Below are positions 10,901-26,400 of a DNA stretch of 64,000 nucleotides, one piece after another. The translations under genes were made by a program, and so were the position numbers. Location of the stretch: the NCBI GenBank assembly GCA_013396915.1, contig VWZL01002036.1:348577-412576 (forward strand). The letters run 5' to 3'. The stretch is from Stercorarius parasiticus. Its lineage: Eukaryota; Chordata; Aves; Charadriiformes; Stercorariidae. Below the pieces are notes generated by a model, which saw nothing but the letters and a program-made list of their open reading frames with translations, ran no database searches and was not told the DNA's origin. The stretch's first letter is position 1. The number at the start of each line of letters is the position of its first letter.

Positions 10901-13900
10901 CCTTTGTTGTTGGAGATAATGCTTTCTTTTCATTCTGAATAATTATTAGATACGTATTTTAAGTATGTTTTTCATAATGAACAACTATTAGTTAGCTTAA
11001 AATCCTCTACTCATTTTTAAGCTTCTAATTTGTGACCTTGCAATTCAACTGCCATAAGAAATTCAAAGTCCAAACTGGGACAATTTCATGGGGACATATA
11101 TAATAACTAAGTTAGCTGAGTTAATTTTCTCGCGGGAAACATAGTGATAAGACATCATGTTGCAAGGTTTTGAAGAAAACAGAATATGTATAGTGTATTT
11201 CATAGTGTAAGTTTTGCCACACACTTCAAATACAACGATGCATTGCGCAAATACAAGATGACCCCCTAATGATGTGATGAGATACACATGGATGCCACCA
11301 ACTGGTACAAGCTGTAATGATCAAAACAGGAGTGTTGGCTCTTATTCTCTGGGGAATATTCATTTCCACCTTATTTTGGACTGCAACCTTACCTGATACT
11401 TAAGAAGTTAATCACCTTTGACTGTCTCTGCAGGTAGTACAGGCGACGATGACACAGAAGGAGTCTCGTTCAGATGTGCTTCACTGAAAACAGGGGGAAC
11501 ACCGGGAGCCTAGCTTTCCCTTAACTTGGGAACGCCTCGCTAGTGTGGCTGATATCTGACAGAGGGAAGAAGACAATTTAGGAGATGCTAATCCCCTCTT
11601 CCATAACTAAGCGCCTTTACTGGTCCTGTGCCAGTGACCCCGTTTGTTTCCTGTCATGCTGGGGTGACCCAGGGATTCTGGCCAGTCATGAATATCCCGT
11701 CTCCACAACTGGCAGGAAGCAAAACATGGATTTTCACCATGTGTGAAGCTGAATTCCACATGCCACCGTGGATGTGAGTTATGGAGAAGGCAGTTGAACC
11801 TGTGAGGCGATTTTGTGTTGAAAGTTGAAATCGGGGTGGTGGTTATAGCGTCAGCCAGATGTCAGTTTTCATATGTGAGGGGTAGAGTGGATGATAGTGG
11901 GTGAGGGAGCAGTGAGGAAAACCAGTGATGAATCTACAGGTGTTATATATGTAGCAGCGGATTGGAGGAAGTAGTCTGTGCATGTCAGTGTGTATGCAAG
12001 CATTGGCGTTTTTGTGGGGGTGTTGAAAAAACTGATACATGTACTTATATAAATATATCTGCATCTACAAGTTGTATATAGACATGTATTTATAAAGTCT
12101 GGAAATTACAAGGGTAAATATGATGGGTTATCAGAAGGGTTTCAGCATGTTAATTTTAAGGATAACAGAGCAAATAGCAGGCAGTGAAAATGTTAGCACT
12201 GACAGTTTTAGGGGCAAAAGAATTTTCAAAAGTATTAGCATTGTAGATGAGGCTTATTGCTATGAACATTTGCTGGAGCGGCAGTTAGTTGTAGATGTGA
12301 TTTTTTATGTCTGATATTATTGTGGCAACAAGATGTCACCTGGAGTTTGGAGAGAGCAGCAGTGAACTGTTGGCAAGGAGGGTGAGACCAAGCGAGGAAA
12401 GCACGGATAAAGGAAGAGGCAGAGAATGAGGTGCTGAAAAAAGATGACAAGTGGGATACAGAAGGAGAGAAAAGGCAAGGATAAGAGAACAGGCTGGATA
12501 TGCTGTATTTGTTGTTTCTTTTGCCTGTTTATCATTTGAAGTACTGATCTTATTCTACTCAAACACTTTGGAGCTTTTGTCCAACCAGGAGTTACAAGAA
12601 GGAGTAGGCAGACATGGTGAATATTTGTTGACTTAATCGGAGTATAATATTGTTAATAAGGCAAAAGCCTTTTAGCTACATGGCAAAGAATCAGGATTAA
12701 ATAAAATTCCAAATCCTCTCTGGCTGCAATATCAATCCCAGATCAGTCTCAGGGAGTGAGAGTTATGAAAGCATTAAAAATAATCTAAAAATAAAGACTA
12801 AAATAACTAATTTTGACGTTCTGTTTAGATACAGAAGCACCATTTAAACTGCTTGTTCTTACAGCTTGTTTTTGCAGCCCAGTCCTCCTTCAAACAGGCA
12901 GCCAGGGGCCAAATGACTATTGAAAAATGCATGGAAGAGCTGAAAGAAAAGCCAGTCTGAGGATGCAGGCTTTTCCCTCGCTGCTGGTCTCTGAGCTAGG
13001 AAACTTTCTCTTCATTCAAAAAATTCCTCATGGCAGCTAGCTCCCAGGAGCCTGGAGAAGAGAGTTGCTTCTGAAAAAGAAGGATAGGACTCATCTATCA
13101 ACAAATAAAGGGGAGAGCTTCTTAGGAAAAAGTTTTATCTCCCTCCATCCAGTGTTCATTCAGTGTTTATTGTGCAAGTGCATAGACACCGCTTTGTGCA
13201 TGGGAACACCTCAAGTACAGCTCTATGCTCCCACTTTCTTCTGATGGAGAGTGGCTTCTTTTTTTTTTGGTGTGCACATGTTCTTACTTTTATCTGAAAG
13301 GTACCTCTATTTCCTCTCTGTAATCGAGATCCTGCCGCTGAGTGACACCATCATTAGAAAAGTGGCCTAGAAGGTGCTGTGTTACTAGTGCTGGAAGTGC
13401 GTGCTTCTGCTGTGGGAAGCTGCCATGCGATTTCTTAGCAGAGATTTCTCTTGTGAATGTCTCTGACACCCATCACCTGGCTTTGATGGAGTCGTTACAA
13501 GAGGCCTGGTTCAGTGAGTTCCACTGAGAGGACAGAGAAAGGGAGGGAAATAGTTATTTAATATTGCAAGAGATTGTCTTGGTGTGTATATTTAGCTACA
13601 GGGACACAAAAAGAAAGGAAAAGAAAAGTATTTTAATGATTTTTTAAGGATTTTGGAACTTCACTGCTCTCTCATGGGTATGACAGAGAGACCTGTATTC
13701 TCTCTGCTGTGTATATTGTGCGTATAATTGTTAAACACAGGCGTAGTTTCACAATACTCTGCCTTTAGGGGCAAAGCCAGATAAAAAGGTCCTCTGTGTG
13801 TGTGTCCCCCAAGCTGTTGGCAACTCATTATCCTGCACTACTATGCACCCCCCCACACACAATGTCTTGTGAGGCCGCCCTGACAGGATCTGAAGGGATC

Positions 13901-16900
13901 CAGGTTTAAAATAACCCTCCCAAAGGGTTATTTTCAGTGATCCGGTTTACCCAGTGCTCCCACAAGCAGTTGCTGTGGCATAACCGGAGCAGGGAAGCTG
14001 CGGCGGAAGAGCGGGACCACGCAGCCGGAGGTGGGCAGGAGCAGCTGATGCCAACGTCCTGTGGCCCTGCGCCGGCAGTCCCAAATGTGGGATGGACTCT
14101 GCTGCCATTAACACCTTAGCAGCTACGGGGTTTGATCCCCTTCTTGCTGAAAACAAGAGGCTTCTTTCTACTGACATTAACCAGGGGCGTGAAGGAGGTG
14201 GTGGAGGTCTTCTCCTCACCTCAACTCACTAAAACCACAAAGGTCGTTTCTTGTTGGATTTTTTTTTTCTCTGAGAATACTTTGCTGTATCTTTCCTAAT
14301 TAATAATTGTACAATTATCTTACATGAACCACCCTCATAGCAACTGAGAATATTCTGCCATAAACCAACACAAAGTTCACTTCTGATTTGAGTGCACAAG
14401 CAAAGCAGATGTCTTTAAAAACTAATAGAACCTTTTAGATGTGTTCAAGGTATTTGAAATCTCAGCTAAAGTGGGTTTTCTATGTCAACATTTTTTTTTC
14501 CTGACTCTGAATCACAAAATTGCTTAGATAAAAAGAATTTATTAAATTATTTTTAAAACAGTTTTTAATTTACAATTTTTACATTTTGAATTTTAAAAAT
14601 AGGTATTTGGGACATATTCACTCAGTCACTATTAAATTAACTGAATTTGATTTTTGAAATATTTATTCTCTTGAGGTGGGACTCTTAATGTCTTGCATGT
14701 CACTTAAGTGTCACATGACAGAGAACTTTTGTAATATTAAAATTGGAAATATTTACGGATAGTCCATTTGGCCGGGAACAGAAAGCTTGTGAAGGCGTGT
14801 GAGAGCAGGAAACTTGAATTCACTCAGCTTGAGTGGGCCCATAGGAAGCAATGCCTGCCCTCCAACCTGACCAGCTGGACAGATATAGAAACCACCATAC
14901 AAACCAAAAGCATTGGGCCCAAAGAAAAAGAAGCAGGAGGAGATACATCTAATTTCATTATGAATATTAAAGAATGTGTAGTCTTTTAATTTTTAACTGC
15001 TCAGTAATTTAATAGGAAAATGCTGCTTGTATTATTCTGTTATAATTGAAGAACTGCCCTAACTTCCAGCTCTTCCCTGTCTCATAGTCTTGTGGTTACA
15101 AGGTCTGGTTATATCTTCTCTTCTGGACCTCAACTGTATTTATCCTTGAGCTTCAATTCATAAAACTCTCCTGAATCATTTTGATATCATCAGACCCCTT
15201 CATCTAACTGTCTGCCCTTTATCTGCCATTGTGGAAGAGTGTGGTCGTTCGCAGCCACATCCAGCACTTGGATCCAAGGAGATGAAATTTCCTCCTTGTG
15301 GTCGCGTCAGCTGCCTCCTCCATGTTGACCTGTTTCACACTTCTTGCACAGCAGCCTCCTCTCCGTGGAGAAAGAAATTCCCTTGTCTCCTCATATTGGC
15401 ATCAGGTTGCTCATGTCTGCTCTGTTGGATCTGCAACAGCTGTATCCTCCTGATGATATGTATAGAGCAGTCAGAAGCTGATCCTGGGCATTAAAAACCA
15501 GTAGGTCTGGTGTTTAATAGGTGCCGACCCACATGGGGATGAATTTCCAACCCTCTGACCACCTGTCATTCACATCAAGTGCCATGGGAGTTAACAAACC
15601 TTACGGGAATTGGCCCAGGAATAATGGGAGCAATTTGTAAAATGGGTTGTCAGACGTGAAGTTCCCCGTGCAAGCTGTTCCCAGCCTGCAAAGCCGTGCG
15701 CAGAAAAGCTGAGATGCTGATAGAAAACTTGATAGCGAAAGCAACTGGGTATCAGTGTGGGTGTAAAAATATTTTCTATGGTGCTTCCGTTGCATTTCAG
15801 CAATGTTTAGTCAGAAAATTATTTTAAAGCTATACTAAAAGTAAATTCAAGCAAAAAACCACTGGTAAAATTATTAAAGTTGCAGTTGATGGGTTTTATT
15901 ATACTCGGGAAAATGTTAACTGACATTCCAGGAAAAATGGGGTTCGTTTTACTGTTTTGTCATTGTTGGTATTAGGATACCTACAGCTTCAGCAGTGGGA
16001 GAGTTTGCTACTTTGAGTGCAGATGCTATTTCATGGAGGGAGCAGAGGTATAGGAAGTTATATTTCCATAGACTTTTAAGTATATATTAATAGATGGATC
16101 ATGTGGGGGTTTTGTGATTTGTTTTTTTTTTAAAGGAGGATAATGGTCCAAAAGTGGAAAGTTAAGGGTCTTACAGTGTTGTCGAAGAGGTCCATGATGT
16201 TGCCATTTTGATGAGGCAGTTACAGTGCCAGTAATCCCTGCAAAAATAACCTGTTGACAGGCACTCACAAAAATTAATAGAAAGAAGTCAACAATCACAG
16301 CTATAAAATACAGCTTCTAAAAACACATTTCTAACACTGATGTGTTCATTCAAAACAGCAGCAGCGGCTATGCTCATCTGAGATCAATTCTGATACTGAG
16401 AATTACTTGGAAGAAACTTTGAATTTAGCTTTTAAAATTAAGAAAATAAAACTTCACGAAAGGAGTGCTAATTATCAGGAATGGCTTTTGTGTTCTGAGA
16501 TGATTTACTTCAATGGTAGGACACCATACTGAACATCAGTTTAAAATATTTGGGTTTTTTTTTTATAACAAATGACATTCCCGAGAGCATCTCAGAAGGA
16601 AGATCTGCAGTAATGTAGGGGTGGTTCAGCAGACATGTGGAGCTGGTCACATAAGGCAAACTGACTTTAATGCAACTCAGGTATGGTCATCATCATGATG
16701 GTGAATTTCATACTCTGAATTTCAACATCACACTTCACCTTAAAATCTCTCGGGGGATAAGGGAGAAGGGGAACAGAATGGGTCTAGTTCAAATTCAGAC
16801 TTCACAGTGTACATAGACATGGCTGTGTTCCTGTCCATAGAAACAATAAGAACACCTATGCGAACACAGGTCATTAAAAACATAGATATAATCTATATGT

Positions 16901-19900
16901 CTAGACACCTGACTCAAACCTAACAGAGACTTTTAACTTCAGGGAAAAAGGTTTAACTTTCTCATCTTATATGAAGATTTTCATGGTTTGTTCTCAAAAG
17001 TAAAATCCAGTGACATTTCTCTTCTTAAGCTTCATAAATAGAGACAGATTTATATGCAAATGTCCTCTTGTAACTAATCCTAGAGCCCCTCTGTCTGCCA
17101 AACTGCCAGAACTTTGCCCAACAGCTACAAGGCTTGGCAGAGCAAGACATACACACACACACCCACACACACATAGATATATAGGTTTACAGAACGTTCT
17201 GCCATCACGTTACTCTGTGGTCTGGAAAAAAGTGATGTTTGAAAGTTTATGAAATGTTGCTAAGAAACTCTTGAATTATAATGTAGAACTATTCTACACA
17301 GAAATTAGAAATAACTCATAAAATATTAGAATATGATAGGTCAACGGTTGTATTTCTCACTCGTCGGTGAGAGGTACAAAGTAAGAGATGAAACAATTTA
17401 TTTGCAAGAATACTGAAAATGACTGGTTTCTGTGGTTTTCTGATCACCAGGACAAACTATGATTTCTGACAGGGCCAGACGGAGCTGTGGTCTGGACTGG
17501 CAGCACAGGTCCTCGTCAGCTGTATAAAGATGTCTAGGCCTGTTGGCCTTGGTGTCTTGCAAAGCTTGCATCGCTCCTCTCGAACAACCCAGCCTGCTCT
17601 TGGGACACTGGGGCTGCGTTACTGGCTTTGCTAGTTGTGGAAAAAAGTCCGTCAACCTCTTTATACCTCAGTTTCCTCATATGTAAAATAGGGATAATAA
17701 TTCTCTGTTTGGTGAGGTTGCTGTAAGACACCAGCACTTGCACATGTTGCTGCTGTTGTTATTCGTGAGTTTGAGACCGGTACGATGGGAGCACTCTGAG
17801 AGACCAGGCAAAACCTCAAAGCTTCAAACAAGCATTTATTTATGCTCAGATAAAGGTAATTTTTCTGTTAACTACTAAAACCCAAACATTAATCAGTTTA
17901 TTTTTCAGGCCTTATGTATATGATGATGCAAGTCTGATACCACGTTGCTGGCTCTGATGGCTTTGGTGGCTCTTCCCTCTGAGACCGAAATGGCTGGGCC
18001 ACAAAACTTTTCCCTGAAGGAAGCTTTGAGCTTTCTCAAGCTCCACAGTTATCATTGATGCTTATCATGGGTCAAGATCTGTCTGGTCCAAAGGATTGTT
18101 TTCTCCTTTTACAGATCAGCCTCCGTTCTGGCTTGTCAAGGGATGTGTTACCACCCAGGTGTCACTGCATGGGTGACTGTTTATTCCAGCTTCTTCACAG
18201 CAGTGCAGACCACGTGCCAGTTGTCTGATTCCTTCTAATAGTAGTTGACTGGGTACTGTTAACTTAGTTTTGACAACTTCTACACAACTATGCCACACAC
18301 GTTACAAAACATGTTTTGCTTCCTACTCTAAATCAATCAGACTTGTAGTAACTCTGGGTACAAGACCCACAGAAATACAGCACAAACAGACCTCCATGCA
18401 ACATTGAGACAGTCTGATGGAAACACTATAGAAATGTAAAATGCTAGTGTGGTAGCATAAGAATATAACATTATGAATAGGGATGTACAAAACCTAGTTT
18501 AAAAATACATTAGAAAATGAAAGGTCAATAGTACCTGAAATAGGATGGCATGCTGGACTATGACACTTTGCCACCTTTTTGAGTACTAAATGTAAATAAT
18601 TTCTATTTTAGTCAGGGGGAAATGGCAGCATCTGTACTGTATGAGTTGATAATGAGATGAGTTAATCTCTGCAGGTTTGATCTCTGCTCTGTTTCCCTGC
18701 AGAAGGAACTGGAAGCGTGTCAGCATGGAGGAAGACAAAATCCTCCACAACGAATTCTCCTGGACAGTCAGGATACAGGAGTTCTCAACCTGGGCTGTTC
18801 CCCCTCCGCTGGGCACCTAAGACCAGGAGTAAGAGGTGAACTGTGGTGCAAAACTGCCTTGTTTTACAGATACAGCCAGCGAGACCTGTATCACAGCAGT
18901 GACTTGCCTCACCTCTTTGCTTCTACTGAACCCCAATCCATTCCCCCCCACTATCTTTTTTCCCCTTCAGTTCAAGCACCCCAGCATGCAGACATGGTAA
19001 CTGATCCTTGCCCAGCAGAAAGGGCTGCAGACCACTTGATCTCAGGACACACAGCCTCAGCTGGTGTAGATTGACATAAATAAATTTCTAGCAACTTACT
19101 TCAGCTGAGGATCCCATTTGTCTGCTAGTTTGTTCCATAAATTAGTTTCTTTTTCTTTTCAGCTAAGTGAGAGTCTCTAGTCTCCATCTAAAGACTTGTA
19201 GCTCAGATGCTATTTTTTTTTTCCTGCTAAAGTCTCTGTTGAAATAATTACTGTATCTAAAGGCACTCTGAAGATTTGCATGTAAACACCTCACAGTAAG
19301 TTGATGTTTATTTTACTTGTTTTGTATCATATTGCACTAAATCTGTTGATACTTAGTAGTTCTAAATGCACTTTTTATGCATTTGGAAGGTGTAAAATGT
19401 GTATTCAAGCATAAGAACTTCTTGTGTATTTCAGAAAAATAGTATACCTAGAATAAGTAAATATTAGCGATGGTTGGGGTTTTTTTTCCTTCTTGGGCTG
19501 TGCACTGGAAAGCTGTAGTTTTCCTTCATGCTATTTCTGTTTTAGTCACGTAACATTCTTAGAATAATTGGAAGATAATTTTGGTAGACACTGTAGAAAA
19601 AAAAAAATCTTTGTTAAATGGTGGTTTGGCAACATCCATATCGGGTAAAAAATAAAATGGTTCCAATTTGGGAAACTATCATTCATGACTCTGATAGATC
19701 TGAGTTTCCAGGTCCTTAGGTGCTTAAAAACTTCCATAGTTAATCTGATTCCCCCAAAATGCTTCAGTTCCTGGAGGCTAGAAATCATATTCTTAGAAAA
19801 AGTACACTGAAGTATTTTATAAGAAGAGTTGTGAAGGAGTAACGTGGCAGGAGGCAGGGTAAGATGGAGGACAGGAAGAACAGAGCAATGGGAAAAGTTA

Positions 19901-20407
19901 TGAGATCAAAGCTTAGCGCTGTTTCAGTTGCTTGTTTTGCTGATTTCAGTTATCAAAGTGCTAATGTAGTTTTCTGTGAAATATTCTCTTCTACAAAGCT
20001 TTGTTTCTAGTGATGATTTAACACCTCAGCTAAGTAGTAGGTAGAATTATTTACTACGGCCTTCTATGTAAGGGAAAAGTCTTGGGCTGTGATACCTGTA
20101 AGACAGGAATACATAACATCGTGGAGAAAAGGGTGCTTGTAAATAAGGAGAGGGTGTAAATGGAACTGTTTTATTTTTTTTTTTTTAGAGAAGCTGGGGA
20201 AGGATCCAAGAAACATTCTTGGGTTATTTTGAGGATTAAAGGATTAAAAGGATTTTATTAGCACTGTACCAATTTTGGAAAATTTACCCGGCACACAATG
20301 TTCAACTCTTTTTATTATGTTCCCCAGACTGGTAAAGTAAATGGAGAATTTCAACAGCAGGTTTACAAGCCTGAAGGAGGTGCTAGTGAAAAATAAGCAG
20401 CAGCAAG
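7909..20407. other. Intergenic DNA, no gene recognised
   Basis: About 12.5 kb of mostly AT-rich sequence. Notable items are a GC-richer patch at 8840-9060, a (CA)n tract at 17149-17174, and two short exon-like plus-strand frames after acceptor-like sites (11434-11487 and 12880-12960), which I could not assign. No tRNA, rRNA or known repeat family was seen. Confidence 0.65.
17149..17174. repeat. (CA)n microsatellite, interrupted
   Basis: An alternating AC run with one CC interruption. A shorter one lies at 4989-5003. Confidence 0.9.
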
Positions 20408-20425
20408 NNNNNNNNNNNNNNNNNN
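20408..20425. other. Assembly gap (18 Ns)
   Basis: Run of N. Unlike the other joins in this window, I see no duplicated flanks here. Confidence 0.98.
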
Positions 20426-23400
20426 TGGGTGGGTGTCTCTTTAATCAGCTGTATGCTGTGGAAAGGAGTGAGCCTTGGAAAAGTAGAGGGGAAAGCAGCA
20501 CCCTGCACTTCCTGCATGGCCTCAGTGTCATCATGAACGAGGAGAAATGAACAACGCGTGCTGTACCTTCTAGTGTTAGAACAGGTCCATCACTCTTCAG
20601 CTCCTTGTAAAAGTCTTGCTATAAACCCATGAAAACCACTTTTCTGATTTCTCTGGGGATGATTGCTCCACCAGCTGTACTGCACCCTGGTGTACCTCTG
20701 GTTGCATCCACCTGAATGAGAGCTCTGCTGGTACCTCTCTAACTCCAGCAGAGCTGGCAGAGCAGAGTTTGTTTAGATGAATCGGCAAAAAGGAGGAGGG
20801 GGAGAGGTGTGCAGGTGTAAGTCTTCACTGATTAGAAAGATGAGATTGGCATCATGTGGCAAATGCATGATCCAGCTGTGATGAATCAGCTATACCCGTA
20901 ATCTACCAGCTGCTTTTCAATTAGTATCATCTTCAGCTTCTTTGTCACCAGATTTCATGCTGTCAGTCAAAAGGCTACTGAGCCACACACTTCCAAAGGG
21001 CTTCCAATTAGAAAGTGATTATATTGAAATAAAAATAAAACCATTACAAAGACCATATTTTAACAGGATTAATTTTCCGTGCAATTCAAGCAAAGGCATG
21101 TTTGTTTGATTTTTCTTTTTTTTTTCCACAAGGTTGGTCTGGGTTATGCTTTGACATTGTTAGTTATACGTTGCATTTCACTGCAATTGCATCCTTCAGT
21201 CAAGCTAATTTTAAAACATATTTAATAGAGGTAATTTTACTGTTTGAGTAAAAAAGATAAGAACATAATATAAACCTAAGACCAGTGGGACCGAGGGAGA
21301 GGAAAAAATGAAAATTACAGTTTCCAGAGTTCCAGGAGCTAAATCCAAGCCAAAGTCCTTTCAGATCTTTGGCACTGAGAGCGGTCTTTTGGAGGGATCT
21401 CTAGAGTACAGTGTCACCAAATCTATTCTAGTTAATGTCGAGGTAGCCCTGATGTCGGTTGGGTTTTGGTACGTGCTCTGAAGAAGTGCTTTGGATTAGT
21501 TTTGGATTAGACTCTTCTTGGAAAGTCTTTTCGTGCTGATGGAAGCGCTCCGCAGTGCCCAAGCGATCCCATAACTCCACATCTTAACAACAAAACCTTG
21601 TTTAGCGTTGGCTTTCCTGCATTTTTTTGTGCCCTGTGATCACAGCAGTGTGGCATAAGGGGTTAAGCTTCACAGTTTTCCAGACCCTTCTTTGCATTTG
21701 CTGCATCCTGCTGTTGCAGCTGGTCGCTACGGTGTGAATTACACGATGGAGCATCCCTGAAGAGCCGCTGACACCCTGTAGACCTATTCCGAGTGATTGA
21801 TGGCCTGGGGTGCAAAATCGCTGGTCTCTCTTTAACCCTACACACTGAAGGCAGGCATCCTTGCCCTGAGAAATTCAGCTCAGCTCTCACTTTTTTTGCC
21901 CAGAAATCTTTCTTAGCAGGATCTAAGTCCCGGTTGACCCCAGCCATCTTCGGAGCAGCTGTCAGCTATAGCAGTGGGAGACGAGAGAATCAATGTAGAA
22001 TGTGGCAAAGGGCAAATCCTTCTCGGTGCCTGGAAGTACATGTGGTTTTGATGTTAAATCAGACAGGAGAAAAGCGACAAACGAACTAGAGGAAAAAGGA
22101 CAGCACTTTGCAGGGTGTGGAAGAACAGCAGCGACAGGGTTTATCCAGAAACAGATAAGCGATGTGAAAACATGAGATGTGTTAGGTGTGCTAATTAGGT
22201 GTCTTAATACCAAAACTGCCCTATGACAGCAGTGGAATTGTTGCCACGTGAATACCTTTTTCTCCTTGTATCTCCCCCAATATGTTCATCAACCTCGTAA
22301 CTAGCTCATGAAAAAAAATTTGTATGAGATAGAAGAAAATCAGTTTGTGCAAATGAAGTTATTTTTTATATTCTGGCTTGAATATCTCTCATAATGGCAA
22401 GTAACTTCACTGATGGTTCGTGGTTGCAATGTTCAGTGTGCGTGTTATTAAAAACTTTTTGTTATTCTCACTGAGCTTTAATAGAAAACAGAGCGTTTTT
22501 AGGATGTGGATAACTCCAAATTCATGAGCAGCCAGAAAAAAATTGGACAATGAAAAAACATCATGTTTCAGGAAAAATGTAGGTGGCCTCCATTCTTATT
22601 TCATTGCACTTTTTATTTATTTGATTTATGTCTTATTTCTCAGTGACAGTGTGTTTGAATTTTTAAATTATATTGGTCCAAGATTATTATTGTTATTAAA
22701 TTACTGATAAATTCCATCCTATTCAAACAAGTTGTGAAGAATACTTCTCACCTGACAGGCTCAATAATAACTGGCCCTCCAGCAAGAGCTGAGCAAAATT
22801 CTTTCCTTTATTGTGACAAATATCTACTCAGTATTTTCAAATGAAATTTGGGAATCTTATTTAGTTTGCTCAACATCTAATAATAAAATTTTCCCCGCTC
22901 TTAGTCCCCAAATCACTTTTACTTTATTTTAAGCATGACTCAAGTTTAACAGCTGTTTGTCAGGTGTTATGGAAGGCATCTTTCCTGATTAACTAAACAA
23001 TTCATTTTGCTCCTTAGTGCCCAGACCTGACCCTCTTGTTCTCCGTACAAATTTCTTCTCAGATTTGTTCTGCCCACTGAATTTTACCTTTTCTTTTTTA
23101 ACTCTGGGATTATTTGTTCTATAGTTACTCTGGGTTTGATAATCCTTGTCACAGGGCTGGCCAAAAAAATCAGAGGCTGTATGCCTCTGGAAGAGGAGGA
23201 GATAGATTTCCTCCTCCAGAAACCTGAAGTTTTTTTTCATTTCTCCCCTTTTCGCAACCTGAATTTCCTGTAAGGTCAAGCTCTTGGCAGATGAGAGGGA
23301 GAGAGAGAGTACACGATTCTTGTAATATTTCTACTTGTTTACCTGCTAGGAAATGAATTTTCCTTTCTCTCCCCCGTGGTTTGGGGTAGTAGGTATGAAA

Positions 23401-26400
23401 AATGTCTGTAGAACAATATTTTAGGCTCCTAAATAATCTTACTTCTGTTTTTCTTCCACATTCACTTTGCAGGAACTGACCTTACCTCCATATTTAAAAT
23501 TGGCTTTTCACTTTTCATATTCACTGACCTCCCCATGACCAAAATAATTAATCTGATAAATCTGTAATCTTTCACTAGGGTTCCTTTTTATTTTATTTTC
23601 TTTTAGGAAAACTGAGACAAATTAAAAAAGGCATTTGGGAAATTTTCCTGCTTCAGAAAAATAAGATTAACTCACTGCTTGAACGCTTTCTGACTGTCTT
23701 GGCTCGTTGTATCTCCAAAATAGCCTGGTATCAAACTTCCAGATGAGTACATTGACTTCATCTGTTGGCTTTGGCAACTGCTAACTGTGTTGAGTAGACA
23801 CCCTTCTCGCTGATAATGGTTAGGCAGTTGTGGTTGAAATTACTTTGTTGTTAGAACAGTTTCCACAAACGTAGAAGCCTCTGAAAGGCTCATAAAGAAA
23901 GCCATGGACAGTAACGGTAATCTGACTCTCAGTTTTGTGGCACTATGTAGAAATTCTAGAAGTTCTGCAGAAATGTCAAATAGTTTTGTCTCACTCTTGG
24001 TGTTTTTTTGGTTTTTTTTAATATTAGCTTTCAATCTAGACTGTGAACCTTTTATCTTACGGTTTCAAAACTGTCAATATTACTGTTACTTTAAATCTTT
24101 CGGATGTGCTGTAAGCTTTTGCGCATAAAACTAACAAACAGGCAGGGCAATTGGCATCTTGGATAAAGGTGGATTTTGTGGTCACATCCCAGCTGCGGAG
24201 TGCCAGGGCAGCTTGTAAAGCCCAGTGGGCATTACTGACTGAGCACAAACAGCAGGAATGCATCAGGGTCAGCAAGAAACAAAACAGATTTTACCACTAG
24301 TTTTACCTTTGCCTGCTTTCTTACATTAAACATTTTAAGGTGTAACTTTAAAGTGACTCACTTGGCCTTTGCAATATTTAAGTGGTTTGAGGAAGAAAAA
24401 AAAATTTCAATTATTCCCTTCTCCTGTCCCTCTTTATGCCTTAGTTACATTACTGATTTTCAGGCTTCAGAAAGAGCAAAAATCCTTGCTCTCCTGGCAC
24501 TCTCCACTCTTCAAATTTAAGTGGTCTCAAACCAGTTGTGTGTTAACCTTAATGAAAGTCTCATTGAAACACGTTCTTTTGGTGTGACATAGACTAGTGC
24601 CCTTGCCTGACTGCACGTGGGGTATCTCTTTCGGTGGCTGTGCAAAGAATAGGTGCAGAAAAATGCCTCGTTACCTCTGCTTGCTTGAGAGGCGTATTTG
24701 AAGGCAGAGGCTGCATTTTAAGATTGTTGTGTCTAATGGTTCCTATTTATGTGCAATAAAACTGAGAATCTACTAGTGATTTAAATAAAAATATTCCCAT
24801 ACATGGAGGCTGATTTTTGGAGGCCGGGGGGCAGGATTTTCTACCTGAAATCTGTAGGACTTTTCAGGGGGACACACTTGTCATTAGGTCAGCAGAGAAC
24901 AGTTCGGTATCTTCCCCTGCCCCTCCAGGTTCTTGCTTTTCTATCAAGTTGGTTTAAATGGACTTTAATCCTCTGGATTTAGCTGTGTCCTGTAATATTT
25001 TAGTGAATGCCAAGTGGAGATTTGTAAATGAGAAAGAAAATCTGCATGTGAAAAACGTCTGGGGAGCGAGCAGAGAAATGAGATTAGAGCAGAAAAGAGA
25101 ACTTGGTAGAGCCATTTGTCTAGAGAAAATTGGCAAGTTAGCAATGAGTGATACCGTTAGCATTAATAGCGAAATAATCTTAGTGTGCCTCCTTAGTTTC
25201 CTAGAAGTAGTGTAATAAATACTGAAATGATAAAAGCCACAGTTAGGATTACCAAGCACATGCAGTTTGCACTTCCAAGAAAATAAAAAGACACTAAATA
25301 TTTTGTGTCTGTCATGATGGTGAACGGTACCTCAAGGACCCGGCAGCGGTGGCAACCATCCTTTTAAATTTTTGTTTGGTCGAAGATTTTGGTGGGTTGT
25401 TTTGGGTTTGGTTTTTTTTGTTGTTGTTGTGTTTTTGATTGGGGGAGTGTGTGTTGTTTTGTTCAGAAGATTAATTATTTCTCTTGCTCTATTCAACAGT
25501 GAGAAGTGAGAGACGTGTTTGGGATCTTGTCTCAATCTCCCGCTATCTTGTCCTGTGGACAGAGATATATTGTACTGTTCTTGGTGCTTGCAAATATGTA
25601 ACTCTGAACTCTAATTGCAGTTGGCATTGTGGTTTAATTTGGAAAAAAATGTTTGTATGTTTTATGTGTGTATGTTAGGAATTTTCAAGAAGGACTTAGT
25701 TGGGCTGTTACTGTTACACCTGTGATTAAAAAAAAATAAGTAAGCTAGGACACGGAAGTCATATCTGCAAAGTGTCAATGAGATCAAATGCTCAAATACA
25801 ATAATTGTAATGACAAGGTTTTTTTTTATTATGGCCTAGGAAATGTTGATAACTTGGACTAACCTGTTGCCATCAGTCAATAGTGAGATGGAAATGTGCG
25901 TTAGAACCGAGTGCTGGGCTGCAGAGCTGTTTGGTCTCTGAAGCTGGTGGTACCGGCCCTGCTGGAGGCGCTGGCCTGGATGGATTGCCTGGTCTTGCTG
26001 CTACGACTGTTGCTCTTTCCTGTGTTTTGCTGACTTCAATTGCAGCAGAATTAAGATAATGATGAGCCCTTCTGAAAAGTCTATTTTTTTTTATGTAAAG
26101 CATGTGCAGTGTTTTAGTAAAATCAAAGTAATTTGCAAATGTCTGTCTTTGACCTTAACTTACAAACCTGCAGAGCACGTGATACCTGGTGGCAATGAGT
26201 ACAAACATGCAACAGACCTAGTTGAAAACAATTTTAAATGCCTTAATAGGTTATTAAAATTTTCTTAGTGAACTGTTTATAAAGATAACAATAGTTTGGG
26301 ATTTTTGGGGGCAGTGGTAGCGTCTGTGATTTTATTTTTTTTTTCATTATTGATGGAAATAATTAAACTGACCATCAAACGTTTTGAGTTGTAGCAATTC

